This document shows, piece by piece, positions 18,520-30,000 of a stretch of DNA of 55,570 bases (the stretch's first letter is position 1; each line of letters starts with the position of its first letter). This stretch comes from Kitasatospora phosalacinea (GTDB taxonomy: Bacteria > Actinomycetota > Actinomycetes > Streptomycetales > Streptomycetaceae). The stretch covers positions 1-55,570 of the forward strand of contig NZ_JNYE01000040.1 of the NCBI RefSeq assembly GCF_000717185.1, written 5' to 3'. Position numbers and translations under genes: made by a program. Below the pieces are notes generated by a model. It was not told the origin of the DNA and ran no database searches. It saw only the letters and a list, made by a program, of their open reading frames with translations.

Positions 18520-20223
18520 TCAGTCGCGCGGGGTGAGGTGCAGGATGATGTACTCGTACGCCTGGGAGTTCGGCCCCGGGTTGACGTAGGGGTCGTTCTC
18601 GTTCGGCCAGCCGGTGAAGTCGGTGTCGTTGTACTCGTACCAGGCCGCGCCGTAGAACACCGGGACGGCGGGGACGTCGTCCGACATGATCTGCTGGAGG
18701 GTGTTCAGCGCGGTCTTCTCGGCCGCGGCGTCGACCGCGTTCTGGAACGCCTTGACGGCGTCACGGACCTTCGGGGAGTCGTACTTGCTGAAGTCGCCGG
18801 CCGCGACCTGGCCGGGCTCGGCGCCCATGCTCGGGTCGAGGACGTACTGCAGGCGCTGGAACGGGGTGCCGCCCTGGCCCCAGTGGATGGCCGCCTCGTA
18901 GTTGCCGGTGGTGATGGCGGTGTTCCAGCTGTTGAAGTCGAAGGCGCCGTTCGTGCTGACGTCGAAGCCGAGCGCGTTCAGGTCCTTGGCCATCGCCTGC
19001 GCGGTGCACCAGTAGTCGGAGAACGAGTTCGGGTCGATGACGGTGAACTTGATGGTCTTGCCGTCGCGGGTCCACTTGCCGCCGCTGTCCTTGCTCCAGC
19101 CGGCCGCGCCGAGCAGCGAGTCGACCGCGGCCGCGTCGGCCTCCGGCTTGAGGTCGTTCGCCAGCGCCGGGTTCACCATCGCCTGGTCGACCGGCAGCAG
19201 CAGGCCGCCGGAGGAGGTGGCGGGGAGGGCGTAGTCGGTCTCGCACTGGCTGGCGTAGGCGCGGCGGTTGAGGCCGGCGCTGATCGCCTTGCGGACCGCG
19301 GGGTCGGCGAGCGCCGGGGCGGTGGTGCTCTTGTTGTTGAGCATCAGGGAGACCGTGTTGGACGCCGGGAAGTACGGCGCCGCGGCCTGGAACAGGTGGT
19401 GGTGCTCGGGGTCCTTGCCGACGAAGGTGTTCTGGACGTTGCTGATGTTGTTGCCGGTGAGGTCGATCTCGCCGTTGTTGAGCGCCAGGGTGGCGGCGTC
19501 GTTGGTCGCGTAGGCGGGGAAGGAGATGTGCTGCACCTTCGGCTTCTCGCGGAAGGCCGGGTTGACCTTGAAGGTGATGTTCTGCGCGGTGAACTTGTCC
19601 ACCAGGTACGGGCCGGTGCCGATCGCCTGGTCGGCCTTGACGACCGCGTTGCCCGGGCTGCTGATGGTGGACCAGACGTGCTCGGGCACGATCAGCTGGT
19701 TGCCGATGCCGATGAAGTTGGCCTTCTGCGGGCCGTCGAAGGTCAGCACCACGGTGGTGGCGTCCGGGGTGGTGATGCTGCTGGGCAGCGGCGCGCCGCC
19801 GGTGTTGGTGGCCGGGTTGGCCTTCAGCATCTCGAAGGTGAACTTGACGTCCGCGGAGGTGAAGGGCTTGCCGTCGCTGAAGTTGATGCCGGACTGGAGC
19901 GCCAGGGTCAGCGTCCGGTTCTCGTTCGACCACTCGTAGGACTTGGCGAGCCACGGGATCGGCGGCTGGTCGGCCTTGAGGGTGTTGAACTGGAAGAGCG
20001 GCTCGAAGATCAGCGAGCGGGCGTTCTGGGCCGAGAGGAAGGAGTTGCCGTCGAAGGGGTTGTAGTTCTCGGTGAACGACGGCATCGGGGTCGACTCGAC
20101 CACCAGGGTCCGGTCGGCGCCGGCCTCGGTGGACTTCGAGCTGCTGGCGTCGGTGCAGGCGGTGGCGCCGAGGCCGACGGCGGCGACCAGGGCGAGGGCT
20201 CTGAGAGCGGTGGAACGGCGCAT
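18520..20223 (-). CDS. Family-5 (Opp/Dpp-type) substrate-binding lipoprotein
   Basis: This is a 567-residue extracellular binding protein. The lipobox is near residue 23 (LGATAC), and the SBP_bac_5 fold shows TADQPP-like strands, GINFSDGKPFTSADV, IGTGPYLV and a C-terminal PAVPVFYGAAWYEYND. Members bind oligopeptides, nickel or oligosaccharides. It is the last gene of an apparent run that begins with a GH1 beta-glucosidase and includes two permeases and two ATPases. The context therefore suggests gluco-oligosaccharides such as cellobiose, as known for family-5 binding proteins of Thermotoga and Pyrococcus. The ligand is inferred. It follows the second ATPase by 62 bases. Confidence 0.85.
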   Translation of the reverse strand: MRRSTALRALALVAAVGLGATACTDASSSKSTEAGADRTLVVESTPMPSFTENYNPFDGNSFLSAQNARSLIFEPLFQFNTLKADQPPIPWLAKSYEWSNENRTLTLALQSGINFSDGKPFTSADVKFTFEMLKANPATNTGGAPLPSSITTPDATTVVLTFDGPQKANFIGIGNQLIVPEHVWSTISSPGNAVVKADQAIGTGPYLVDKFTAQNITFKVNPAFREKPKVQHISFPAYATNDAATLALNNGEIDLTGNNISNVQNTFVGKDPEHHHLFQAAAPYFPASNTVSLMLNNKSTTAPALADPAVRKAISAGLNRRAYASQCETDYALPATSSGGLLLPVDQAMVNPALANDLKPEADAAAVDSLLGAAGWSKDSGGKWTRDGKTIKFTVIDPNSFSDYWCTAQAMAKDLNALGFDVSTNGAFDFNSWNTAITTGNYEAAIHWGQGGTPFQRLQYVLDPSMGAEPGQVAAGDFSKYDSPKVRDAVKAFQNAVDAAAEKTALNTLQQIMSDDVPAVPVFYGAAWYEYNDTDFTGWPNENDPYVNPGPNSQAYEYIILHLTPRD

Positions 20224-20285
20224 GGCTGGGAGCTCCTGGAGTGGGGTGGTGGTGGGTGGGGTTCGGTGGGGCGGGTGACGGTCGT

Positions 20286-22371
<2,086 letters not shown>

Positions 22372-22375
<4 letters not shown>

Positions 22376-23328
22376 GGCTGCGCCTCCTTCAGCGGGACGG
22401 GGGTCGGCGAAGCGGCCTGCGGCGCGGCGGACTTCAGCACGGGGGTGAGGCCGAGGCGGAAGACCACCCCGCGGGCCCGGCCGGTGCGGGCCGAGGTCAG
22501 CCGGGGGTTGATCACCTCGTCGATCCCGAAGTTGACCAGGGCGAGGGCGATGCCGACCAGTGCGACGGCCAGCGCCGGGGGCAGGTACCACCACCAGTAG
22601 CCGTTGACGGCGGCGCCCGAGGCCTGGGCCTCGTTGAGCACGGTGCCCCAGGTCACCGAGGCGGGGCTGATCACGCCGAGCCAGGCCAGTGCGGTGTAGG
22701 TGCCGATGCCGTAGATGACGGTGAAGATGAACGCGGACGCCAGGATCGGCAGCAGGTTCGGCACCACCTCGAACAGGATGATCCGCCAGGTGCGTTCGCC
22801 GATCACCCGGGCCGCCTCGACGTAGTCGGCCGCGCGCAGCGCCAGGGTCTGGGCCCGGAGCACGCGGGCGCCCCAGGCCCAGGCGGTGAGGGCGATCACG
22901 GAGCCGATCAGCAGCGGGTCGCTGGTCTCCGCGGGCGGCAGCGGCTTCATGATCACCATCAGGATCAGCAGGCCGGGCAGCGCCAGGAAGATGTTGGCCA
23001 GGGCGGAGAGCAGGTCGTCCACCAGGCCGCCGACGAAACCGGCGGTGACGCCGACGGCGACGGACAGCACGCAGGCGAACAGCCCGGCGAGGAAGGAGAT
23101 CAGCAGGGTGTCCCGGCCGCCGCTCAGCAGCCGCGAGAACAGGTCGTGCTGCTGCTGGTCGGTGCCGAGCCAGAACCGGCCGGAGGGGGCGAGCGGCAGA
23201 CCGCTGGTGCGGTCGGCCTGCCAGTCGGCGGAGTGCGGGGCGATCAGCGGTCCGACCACGGCCAGCAGCAGGAGCACCAGCAGCAGGGCCGAACCGGCGA
23301 GCACTTTCGGGGAGCGGAGCGCACGCAT
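22372..23328 (-). CDS. Opp/Dpp-type ABC permease (DppC-like)
   Basis: This is a 318-residue inner-membrane permease. It starts with a membrane helix ([19 protein letters not shown]), then has the [22 protein letters not shown] segment characteristic of DppC/OppC and an EAA-type loop around [20 protein letters not shown]. It pairs with the DppB-like permease, whose gene ends 3 bases before it. Its stop overlaps the ATPase start. Confidence 0.9.
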
Positions 23329-23331
23329 CGC

Positions 23332-24321
23332 TCAGGCCTCCTTGCGGGCACGGGGGTCGAGGGCGACGTAGGCGAGGTCCGCGACCAGGTTCACGGCCAG
23401 CACGGTGAGGACGACGACCAGCAGGATGCCCTGGAGCAGCGGGTAGTCGCCGGTGAGGATGGCCTGGTAGATCTGCCAGCCGACGCCGGGGTAGGTGAAG
23501 ACGATCTCGGTGACCAGCGAGCCGGTCACCACCAGGCTGATCGACAGGGCGAAGTTGGAGATGGTCGGCAGGATCGCGTTGCGCGCCGCCACCGCGGCCA
23601 CCCGCCACTGCGGGAGCCCCTTCGCGGCGGCGACCAGGACGTAGTCCTCGTCCATCGTGGTGATCATCATGTTGCGCATGCCGATCACCCAGCCGGCCAG
23701 CGAGGCCAGCACCACGGTCAGCGCCGGCAGGGTGCCGTGCTCGATCACGCTGGTGACGAACGGCCCGTTCCAGCCCGGCGTCAGGTGGGCGTGCCGGCCG
23801 GTGTCGTAGCCGTTCTGGTAGGGGAAGAGGCCGCCGAAGTAGCCGAGCGTCATCATCACCAGGAAGGCCAGGATGAAGTACGGCACCGACTGGAAGAAGG
23901 TGACGGCGGGCAGCAGGCCGTCCAGCAGCCCGTTGCGCTTCCAGCCGACGACGATCCCGGCCAGCGTGCCGACCACGAAGGCCAGCGCGGTCGCCGTGCC
24001 GACCAGGCCCAGCGTCCACGGCAGGGTGTCGCCCAGGATGGAGGTCACCGGCGCGGACTGCGAGGTGGACAGGCCCAGGTCGCCGTGGAGCAGGCCGGAC
24101 AGGTAGGTCAGGTACTGGCTCAGCAGGCTGTGGTCGGCGCCGGTGCCGTACTGCGCCTCCAGGGCCCGGATCGCGTCCGGGTCGAGGTTGGCGCCGCGCA
24201 GTTTGGCCAGCGCGTTCTGCAGGGCGCTGCCGGGCAGCAGCCGGGCCAGGAAGAAGTTCAGGGTCACCGCGGCGAAGCCGGCCAGCAGGTAGAAGCCGAG
24301 GCGGCGCAGTAGCGTCCGCAT
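23332..24321 (-). CDS. Opp/Dpp-type ABC permease (DppB-like)
   Basis: This is a 329-residue permease. The N-terminal helix FYLLAGFAAVTLNFFLARLL and the GDLGLSTSQSAPV segment are typical of DppB, as is the EAA-type loop VLVAAAKGLPQWRVAAVAARNAILP. The ATG at 24321 (MRTLLRR) has GAAGGGAG upstream. A longer frame to 24354 lacks a ribosome site. It lies 91 bases after the beta-glucosidase gene with no strong terminator between, so read-through from the bgl promoter is likely. Confidence 0.9.
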   Translation of the reverse strand: MRTLLRRLGFYLLAGFAAVTLNFFLARLLPGSALQNALAKLRGANLDPDAIRALEAQYGTGADHSLLSQYLTYLSGLLHGDLGLSTSQSAPVTSILGDTLPWTLGLVGTATALAFVVGTLAGIVVGWKRNGLLDGLLPAVTFFQSVPYFILAFLVMMTLGYFGGLFPYQNGYDTGRHAHLTPGWNGPFVTSVIEHGTLPALTVVLASLAGWVIGMRNMMITTMDEDYVLVAAAKGLPQWRVAAVAARNAILPTISNFALSISLVVTGSLVTEIVFTYPGVGWQIYQAILTGDYPLLQGILLVVVLTVLAVNLVADLAYVALDPRARKEA

Positions 24322-24412
24322 GCCGATGCTCCCTTCGGGGTCCTCGGGCGCCACTGGCGCGCGGGTGGTCGGTGCGGCCCGGGGGCCGCGGGGCGGGTGG
24401 GGCGGGGCACGG

Positions 24413-25858
24413 TCAGGACAGCGAGCGCGGGACGGCGCCGGTGCGGCAGGCCCGGCCGTACCAGTGCGCGCTGTTCTTCGGGGTGCGCCGCTGGGTGGGG
24501 AAGTCGACGTGCACCATGCCGAAGCGCTTGGCGTAGCCGTACGCCCACTCGAAGTTGTCCAGCAGCGACCACAGGAAGTAGCCCGCCACCGGCACGCCCG
24601 CCTCGATCGCCTCGTGCACCACGGTCAGGTGCCGGTGGACGAAGGAGATCCGGTCCCGGTCGTTCACCACGCCCTCGGGGGTGACGTAGTCCTCGCAGGC
24701 CATCCCGTTCTCGGTGATGATCACGGGCAGGCCGGGGCGCTCCAGGTGGATCCGGTCGACCAGGTCGCGCAGGCCGGTCGGGTCGATGCTCCAGTTCATC
24801 GCGGTGAGCTCGCCGGGCGGCTGGTGGAAGGCCACGTGCTCCGAGCCGGGCCACGGCGAGTGCTCGCTGCGGCCGTGGCAGTCGTCGCGGGAGGCGCCGC
24901 TGCCGGAGACCACCGCCGGGGAGTAGTAGTTCAGGCCGAGCTGGTCGATCGGTGCGCCGATCGCCGCCAGGTCGCCGGGGCGCACCAGCTGCTCCCAGTC
25001 GACCAGGTGCGCGGTGTCCTGCTGGAGGTCCGCGTCGTACCGGCCGCGCAGCACCGGGCTCAGGAAGATCCGGTTGCCGACCGCGTCGATCCGGCGCGCC
25101 GCCTCCTGGTCCTCCGGGCTGTCGGTGAGCGGCCGCACCTGGTGCAGGTTGAGCGAGACGGACAGTTGGGCGGTGCCCGGCAGCGCGGCGCGCAGTGCGG
25201 CCGTGCCCCGGCCGTGCGCCAGGTTCAGGTGGTGGGCGGCCTTGAGCGCCGCGGCCGGGTCGGTGCGGCCCGGGGCGTGCACGCCGGAGCCGTAGCCGAG
25301 GAAGGCCGAGCACCACGGCTCGTTCAGCGTGGTCCAGTACCGCACCCGGTCGCCGAGGGCCCCGGCCACCAGGGAGGCGTACTCGCCGAAGCGCTCCGCG
25401 GTCTCCCGGACGGTCCAGCCGCCGGTGTCCTCCAGGTGCTGCGGCAGGTCCCAGTGGTAGAGCGTGGCCAGCGGGGTGATGCCGGCCGCCAGCAGTTCGT
25501 CCACCAGCGCGCGGTAGAAGTCGAGCCCGCGCTCGACGGCCGGGCCCCGGCCGGTCGGCTGCACCCGGGGCCAGGCCACCGAGAAGCGGTACGCGGTCAG
25601 CCCGAGGTCCTTCATCAGGGCGACGTCCTCGCGCCAGCGGTGGTAGTGGTCGACCGCCAGGTCGCCGGTGTCGCCGCGGTTCACCTTGCCCGGCGTGTGG
25701 CTGAAGGTGTCCCAGATCGACGGGGTCCGGCCGTCCTCGGCGACCGCGCCCTCGATCTGGTAGGCCGAGGTGGCGGTGCCCCAGAGGAAGTCCGGCGGGA
25801 AGCGGAGGAAGTCGTCGGTATGGGCCTCGGCGGCCTTGCGGTCCTGGACCTCGGTCAT
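24413..25858 (-). CDS. GH1 beta-glucosidase, cytoplasmic
   Basis: This is a 481-residue GH1 enzyme without signal peptide. The N terminus [19 protein letters not shown] is classic. The acid/base Glu is in TLNEPW and the nucleophile Glu in ITENGM, and the aglycone loop has WSLLDNFEW. It should split cellobiose and short cello-oligosaccharides to glucose. The ATG at 25858 was chosen because GGGAG sits 10 bases upstream. An in-frame ATG at 25879 has no ribosome site and would put the CebR-type box inside codons 2-7. It heads a run of ABC transporter genes. It resembles BglC of streptomycetes, the intracellular cellobiase normally linked to cebEFG. Confidence 0.93.
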   Translation of the reverse strand: MTEVQDRKAAEAHTDDFLRFPPDFLWGTATSAYQIEGAVAEDGRTPSIWDTFSHTPGKVNRGDTGDLAVDHYHRWREDVALMKDLGLTAYRFSVAWPRVQPTGRGPAVERGLDFYRALVDELLAAGITPLATLYHWDLPQHLEDTGGWTVRETAERFGEYASLVAGALGDRVRYWTTLNEPWCSAFLGYGSGVHAPGRTDPAAALKAAHHLNLAHGRGTAALRAALPGTAQLSVSLNLHQVRPLTDSPEDQEAARRIDAVGNRIFLSPVLRGRYDADLQQDTAHLVDWEQLVRPGDLAAIGAPIDQLGLNYYSPAVVSGSGASRDDCHGRSEHSPWPGSEHVAFHQPPGELTAMNWSIDPTGLRDLVDRIHLERPGLPVIITENGMACEDYVTPEGVVNDRDRISFVHRHLTVVHEAIEAGVPVAGYFLWSLLDNFEWAYGYAKRFGMVHVDFPTQRRTPKNSAHWYGRACRTGAVPRSLS

Positions 25859-25860
25859 TT

Positions 25861-25874
25861 TGGGAGCGCTCCCA
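25861..25874. promoter_or_regulatory. CebR-type operator at the bgl start codon
   Basis: The perfect palindrome TGGGAGCGCTCCCA ends 2 bases before the ATG at 25858 and contains the only GGGAG ribosome site. A bound repressor would block elongation close to the start codon. Confidence 0.85.
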
Positions 25875-25956
25875 TGCATTCGGAACGGGTGCCCGCCGCG
25901 ACGTCTGAACGGTGCGGCAGGTGGGCAGGAAAGAAGAGGTGGCCTGACTCGGAGCC

Positions 25957-25968
25957 GGAAGCGCTTCC
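25957..25968. promoter_or_regulatory. LacI-type operator GGAAGCGCTTCC (bgl-proximal)
   Basis: This perfect 12-bp palindrome lies about 100 bases before the bgl start. Identical cores occur at 26046 and 27451, with a near match at 27305 in front of the adjacent lacI gene. Confidence 0.85.
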
Positions 25969-26007
25969 AGTGGCGGTGTCGGAAGTTTCTGGCTTGTCAG
26001 GCGGAGG

Positions 26008-26060
26008 TGTCAAGGACTTGAACCGCCCGTATCGGAAATGAAACTGGAAGCGCTTCCAGT
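26008..26060 (-). promoter_or_regulatory. bgl promoter region with an 18-bp operator ACTGGAAGCGCTTCCAGT
   Basis: The perfect 18-bp palindrome at 26043-26060 lies upstream of a minus-strand TTGACA (26013-26008), a consensus -35. The -10 (about 25990) is poorly defined. With the operator at 25957 downstream, the promoter is bracketed by two sites 89 bases apart, centre to centre, a spacing that could allow looping. Confidence 0.7.
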
Positions 26061-26158
26061 CGTGACCGGAGCGGTCGGCGGGCGGTGCGGCGGCAGCGCG
26101 AACGGCCCGGCTCCCGCCGCGCGTACGGGCGGGGGCCGGGCTGCGGCTCCGGGGCGGG

Positions 26159-27190
26159 TCAGGCCTCCGTCGGCACGTCCGGGGCGGACTCGCGCACGGT
26201 CAGGCGGGTCGGCAGGATCAGCGGGCCGGGGTCGTTCCCCTCGATGGCGCCCACCAGCATCCGGGCCATCTCGCGCCCCAGCGACCGCACCGGCTGGTGC
26301 ACGGTGGTGAGCGGCGGGGCGGTGTGCCGGGCGCTGGCCAGGTCGTTGAAGCCGATCACCGCGACGTCCTCGGGCACCCGCAGCCCGCGGGTGCGCAGCG
26401 TGCGCAGCGCACCGATGGCCATCGCGTCGGAGGCGGTGAACAGCGCGTCCGGCGCGGGGTGGGCCGCGAGCAGCCGTTCCATCGCCGCGGCCCCGCCGTC
26501 CTCGGTGAAGTCGCCGGCCTCGACGCCGAGCAGCGGGACCCCGGCCAGGGCCAGGCCCTCGGTGAAGCCCCGCTCGCGGGCGGCGGCGACCTGGGTGTCC
26601 AGCTGGCCGGTGATCATGGCGGGCCGTCGGCGCCCGGTCCGCACGAAGTGCTCGGCCGCCAGCCGGGCGCCGCCCCGGTTGTCGGCGTCCACGTACCAGC
26701 GCGGCTCCCCGGTGAGCGGCAGGCCGCCGAACACCACCGGGAGGTCGGTCTGTTCGGCGAGCCGGCCGAGCGGGTCGTCCCCGCGCAGCGCCATCAGCAT
26801 CACGCCGTCGGCGCGGCGCGAGCGCAGCAGGCGCTCCAACCGGTCGCGTCCGCGCGGGGTGTTGGCCAGCAGCAGGATCAGTTCCAGGTCGGTCTGCTCC
26901 AGCGCGGCGCTCACGCCGACGATCACCTCGGCGAAGAAGGGGTCCGCGAACAGGCCCGGCTCGTCGCTGGAGACCGCCAGCACCACCGCGCCGACCCGGC
27001 GGGTGGCCAGGGCCTGCGCGGTCGGATTGGGGACGAAGCCGAGTTCGCGCACCGCGCGTTCGACCGCCTCCCGCTTGGCCCGGCTGACGTGCGGGGCGTT
27101 GTTGATCACCCGGGACGCCGCCGTGCGCGAGACGCCGGCGCGCTGGGCCACCTCGTCGAGGGTGGGCATGCGCTTGGGTGACGACTCCAT
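26159..27190 (-). CDS. LacI-family regulator of the bgl/GH6 genes
   Basis: This 343-residue repressor has the N-terminal helix-turn-helix TLDEVAQRAGVSRTAASRV followed by the hinge NPTAQALATRR, and a periplasmic-binding-protein-like effector domain with DADNRGGARLAAEHF, TASDAMAIGALRTL and AVIGFNDL. The ATG at 27190 is preceded by GAGGAG. Its own upstream region has a GGTAGCGCTTCC site, and three GGAAGCGCTTCC sites lie in front of bgl and GH6. It is therefore probably autoregulated and reads that operator class. Its recognition helix differs from that expected for CebR, whose box is also present at bgl. The inducer is unknown, probably a cello-oligosaccharide. Confidence 0.9.
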   Translation of the reverse strand: MESSPKRMPTLDEVAQRAGVSRTAASRVINNAPHVSRAKREAVERAVRELGFVPNPTAQALATRRVGAVVLAVSSDEPGLFADPFFAEVIVGVSAALEQTDLELILLLANTPRGRDRLERLLRSRRADGVMLMALRGDDPLGRLAEQTDLPVVFGGLPLTGEPRWYVDADNRGGARLAAEHFVRTGRRRPAMITGQLDTQVAAARERGFTEGLALAGVPLLGVEAGDFTEDGGAAAMERLLAAHPAPDALFTASDAMAIGALRTLRTRGLRVPEDVAVIGFNDLASARHTAPPLTTVHQPVRSLGREMARMLVGAIEGNDPGPLILPTRLTVRESAPDVPTEA

Positions 27191-27302
27191 GGAAACGGCT
27201 GCTCCTCGGGCTGCGGGCGTCGGACACGGGTCATGATTCCACGGCATCCACCGGCCACGGAGCCTGCGGAGCGCGGCACCCGCCTCGGCCCGGCCGTGGA
27301 AA

Positions 27303-27318
27303 CTGGTAGCGCTTCCAG
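27303..27318. promoter_or_regulatory. Near-palindromic LacI operator CTGGTAGCGCTTCCAG at lacI
   Basis: This matches the GGAAGCGCTTCC class with one symmetry mismatch and lies 113 bases before the lacI start, consistent with weaker autoregulation. Confidence 0.75.
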
Positions 27319-27389
27319 CGTACCCCGACCACCGGAGGGCGACCGTGCCCGTGCCGGAGGACTCCGGGAAGCCCCTGGTGCAGAAAGCA

Positions 27390-27463
27390 TTGACACGACC
27401 CCCCGTTGGGCCCAATCATCCCCATCACGCGATTCGATTCGCAGAAAACTGGAAGCGCTTCCA
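27390..27463 (+). promoter_or_regulatory. GH6 promoter and downstream operator TGGAAGCGCTTCCA
   Basis: TTGACA (27390-27395) is followed after 18 bases by AATCAT (27414-27419), a moderate promoter. The perfect 14-bp palindrome at 27450-27463 lies between this promoter and the GTG at 27496, a roadblock position. Confidence 0.7.
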
Positions 27464-27495
27464 CTTCTCCGCCCCCACCCAACGGAGGAAGAACC

Positions 27496-28467
27496 GTGCG
27501 CAAGCCCACTCGAGCGGCAGCCGCGCTGCTGGCCGGCCTGCTCGCCGCCGGACTCGCCCTGACCGACGCCGGTCCGGCGTACGCCGCCGACCCCACCACC
27601 ATGACCAGCGGTTTCTACGTGGACCCGGACAACTCCGCGCTGCGCTGGGCCAACGCCAACCCCGGCGACGGCCGCGCCGCCGCGATCCGCTCCGCCATCG
27701 CCAACACCCCGGCGGCCCGCTGGTTCGGCAACTGGAGCGGCGACATCGGGGCGGCCACCGGCGCCTACGTCGGCCGCGCCGACGCCTACGACAAACTGCC
27801 CGTCCTGGTCGCCTACAACATCCCCAACCGGGACGTCTGCGGCGGCCAGTCCGGCGGCGGCGCGGGCAGCCGCGCCGCGTACGACACCTGGATCGCCGCC
27901 TTCGCGAGCGGCATCGGCAACCGCCCGGCGGTGGTCGTCCTCGAACCCGACGCGCTCGGCGACCAGAGCTGCCTGACGCCCGCCCAGGTCTCCGACCGCA
28001 ACGCCATGCTGAGGAACGCCATCGCGCAGTTCAACGCCAAGGCCCCCAACACCTGGGTGTACCTCGACGCCGGCAACCCCGGCTGGATCAGCGCCCCCAC
28101 CATGGCGCAGCACCTCGCCGCCGCCGGGGTCAGCGGGGCGCACGGCTTCTCGCTGAACGTCTCCAACTACTTCACCACCGGCCAGAACACCACCTACGGC
28201 AATGCCGTCAACAGCGCGCTCGCCGCGTACGGCTACACCAAGCCGTACGTGATCGACACCAGCCGCAACGGCAACGGCTCCAACGGCCAGTGGTGCAACC
28301 CGGCCGGGCGCCGGATCGGCACGCCCACCCGGACCGGCGGCGGCGCCGAGATGCTGCTGTGGATCAAGGAACCGGGCGAGTCCGACGGCAACTGCGGCGT
28401 CGGAGCGGGCTCCTCGGCGGGGCAGTTCCTGCCGGAGGTCGCCTACAAGATGATCTACGGCTACTGA
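27496..28467 (+). CDS. Secreted GH6 endoglucanase, single domain
   Basis: This is a 323-residue enzyme with signal peptide of about 1-33 (AYAAD) and a GH6 barrel. Hallmarks are FYVDPDNSALRWA, VLVAYNIPNRDC-like VAYNIPNRDVCGG, VVVLEPDALGDQSCL with the catalytic Asp, WVYLDAGNPGWIS, GFSLNVSNYF and LLWIKEPGESDG. No carbohydrate-binding module is attached. The GTG at 27496 has GGAGGAA upstream. The short active-site loops compared with the next gene fit an endo-acting cellulase. It is under a GGAAGCGCTTCC operator. Confidence 0.92.
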   Translation: MRKPTRAAAALLAGLLAAGLALTDAGPAYAADPTTMTSGFYVDPDNSALRWANANPGDGRAAAIRSAIANTPAARWFGNWSGDIGAATGAYVGRADAYDKLPVLVAYNIPNRDVCGGQSGGGAGSRAAYDTWIAAFASGIGNRPAVVVLEPDALGDQSCLTPAQVSDRNAMLRNAIAQFNAKAPNTWVYLDAGNPGWISAPTMAQHLAAAGVSGAHGFSLNVSNYFTTGQNTTYGNAVNSALAAYGYTKPYVIDTSRNGNGSNGQWCNPAGRRIGTPTRTGGGAEMLLWIKEPGESDGNCGVGAGSSAGQFLPEVAYKMIYGY

Positions 28468-28537
28468 CGCCGCTCCGGACGCCCACCGCACCACCGGCCC
28501 ACCCTGCCACCGGCCCACCCTGCCACCGGGCCACCGC

Positions 28538-28570
28538 GCGGGCCCGGGGGAACCGCTCCCCCGGGCCCGC
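28538..28570 (+). terminator. Hairpin between the two GH6 genes
   Basis: GCGGGCCCGGGGGA (28538-28551) pairs with TCCCCCGGGCCCGC (28557-28570) over 14 perfect pairs with a 5-base loop. It lies 33 bases before the second GH6 gene and could end or attenuate transcription. A CCACCGGSCCACC-type repeat lies just before it. Confidence 0.7.
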
Positions 28571-28602
28571 CACCACCGACACCCACCCACCGAAGGAACA
28601 CC

Positions 28603-29895
28603 GTGCGCACTCCCCTGCACCGCGCCGTCCTCCCGGCGAGCGCCCTGGCGCTGCTGGTCGGCGGCGCCGTACCGGCCGCCGCCGCCGAGCCCCGCCCCGC
28701 CCCGGCGTCCCACGCGCTCGCCCCGGACACCCGGTTCTACGTCGACCCCGACAGCGACGCGGCCCGCCAGGCGCTCACCGACCTGAAGCACCACGACCTC
28801 GCCGGCGCCAGGGACATGGCGAAGCTGGCGAGTTGGCCCGAGGCCGCGTGGTTCACCGGCGGCACCCCGGCCGAGGTCGAGTCCCAGGTCCGGAGCCTGG
28901 TGCGCCGCGCCGGGCGGGCCAAGGCGGTCCCGGTGCTGGTGGCGTACAACATCCCGCTGCGGGACTGCTCCCAGTACTCCGCCGGCGGCGCCCAGTCGGA
29001 CGCCGAGTACCGGGCCTGGATCGACGCCTTCGCCCGGGGACTGGGCAGCAGCAAGGCCGTGGTCGTGCTGGAGCCCGACGGGCTGGCCAACCTCCCGGCC
29101 GACTGCGGCCCCGGCGCGGACCCGACCGGCGAGCAGACCGCGGGCCGGCTCGCCGACCTCAACCACGCGGTCGACGCGCTGGAGCGGCAGCCCAACAGCG
29201 TGGTCTACCTGGACGCGGGCAACAGCCACTGGCAGAGCGTCGGCAACGCGGCGCAGCGCCTGCTCGACGCGGGCGTCGGCCGGGCCCAGGGCTTCTCGCT
29301 GAACGTCTCCAACTACTTCGCCACCGACCGCGCCACGCGCTACGGCACCTGGGTCTCGCAGTGCGTGTGGTTCGCCACCGAGGGCCCGGAGTGGGCCAGG
29401 GGCCACGCCGACTGGTGCGCGAGCCAGTACTACTCCCCCGCGGCACCGAACGACGGGCAGCCGGGCAACGCGGTCGACGTGGAGGACCCGTCCACCTGGC
29501 ACTGGACCGACCAGTGGTTCCAGCAGAACGTCGGCAGCCCGTCCACCGACCGGCTCGCCCACTTCGTGGTCGACACCAGCCGCAACGGCCGCGGCGACTG
29601 GAAGCCCCCGGTCGGCAAGTACGCCGGCGACCCGCAGACCTGGTGCAACGCGCCCGGCAGCGGGATCGGCGACCGCCCGACCGCGGACACCGGCGTGCCG
29701 CTCGCCGACGCCTTCCTGTGGGTCAAGACCGTGGGCCAGTCCGACGGCCAGTGCAACCGCGGCGTCCCGGGCGGCACCGTCGACCCCGAGTACGGCGTCG
29801 TCGACCCGGCGGCCGGCGCCTGGTGGCCCGAGCAGGCCCGGTCCCTGGTGGACAACGCCAGTCCGGCGCTGACCTTCAACACCGCCCGGCACTGA
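28603..29895 (+). CDS. Secreted GH6 cellulase, cellobiohydrolase-like
   Basis: This is a 430-residue enzyme with signal peptide of about 1-28. The GH6 domain has TRFYVDPDSDAARQA, PVLVAYNIPLRDCSQYSAGG, VVVLEPDGLANL, VVYLDAGNSHWQS, GFSLNVSNYF and LWVKTVGQSDGQC. Extra segments (WFATEGPEWARGHADWC, VEDPSTWHWTDQWFQQ and a C-terminal extension) lengthen it by about 100 residues over the preceding GH6. Such insertions form the tunnel loops of exo-acting GH6 enzymes, so a cellobiohydrolase is favoured. No CBM is attached. The GTG at 28603 has GAAGGA upstream. No own promoter or operator is obvious, so it may depend on read-through. Confidence 0.9.
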   Translation: MRTPLHRAVLPASALALLVGGAVPAAAAEPRPAPASHALAPDTRFYVDPDSDAARQALTDLKHHDLAGARDMAKLASWPEAAWFTGGTPAEVESQVRSLVRRAGRAKAVPVLVAYNIPLRDCSQYSAGGAQSDAEYRAWIDAFARGLGSSKAVVVLEPDGLANLPADCGPGADPTGEQTAGRLADLNHAVDALERQPNSVVYLDAGNSHWQSVGNAAQRLLDAGVGRAQGFSLNVSNYFATDRATRYGTWVSQCVWFATEGPEWARGHADWCASQYYSPAAPNDGQPGNAVDVEDPSTWHWTDQWFQQNVGSPSTDRLAHFVVDTSRNGRGDWKPPVGKYAGDPQTWCNAPGSGIGDRPTADTGVPLADAFLWVKTVGQSDGQCNRGVPGGTVDPEYGVVDPAAGAWWPEQARSLVDNASPALTFNTARH

Positions 29896-29933
29896 CCGCC
29901 CCCGCCACCCGGCACTGACCGCCCCCTCGCCGT

Positions 29934-29981
29934 ACGGCCGGTCGCCGTCCCTCCCTGCCCGGGGGGACGGCGACCGGCCGT
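29934..29981. terminator. Bidirectional hairpin between GH6 and the ROK gene
   Basis: ACGGCCGGTCGCCGTCCC (29934-29951) pairs with GGGACGGCGACCGGCCGT (29964-29981) over 18 perfect pairs, between two convergent genes. Confidence 0.85.
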
Positions 29982-30000
29982 GCTCCTTCGCGGGCCGCGC

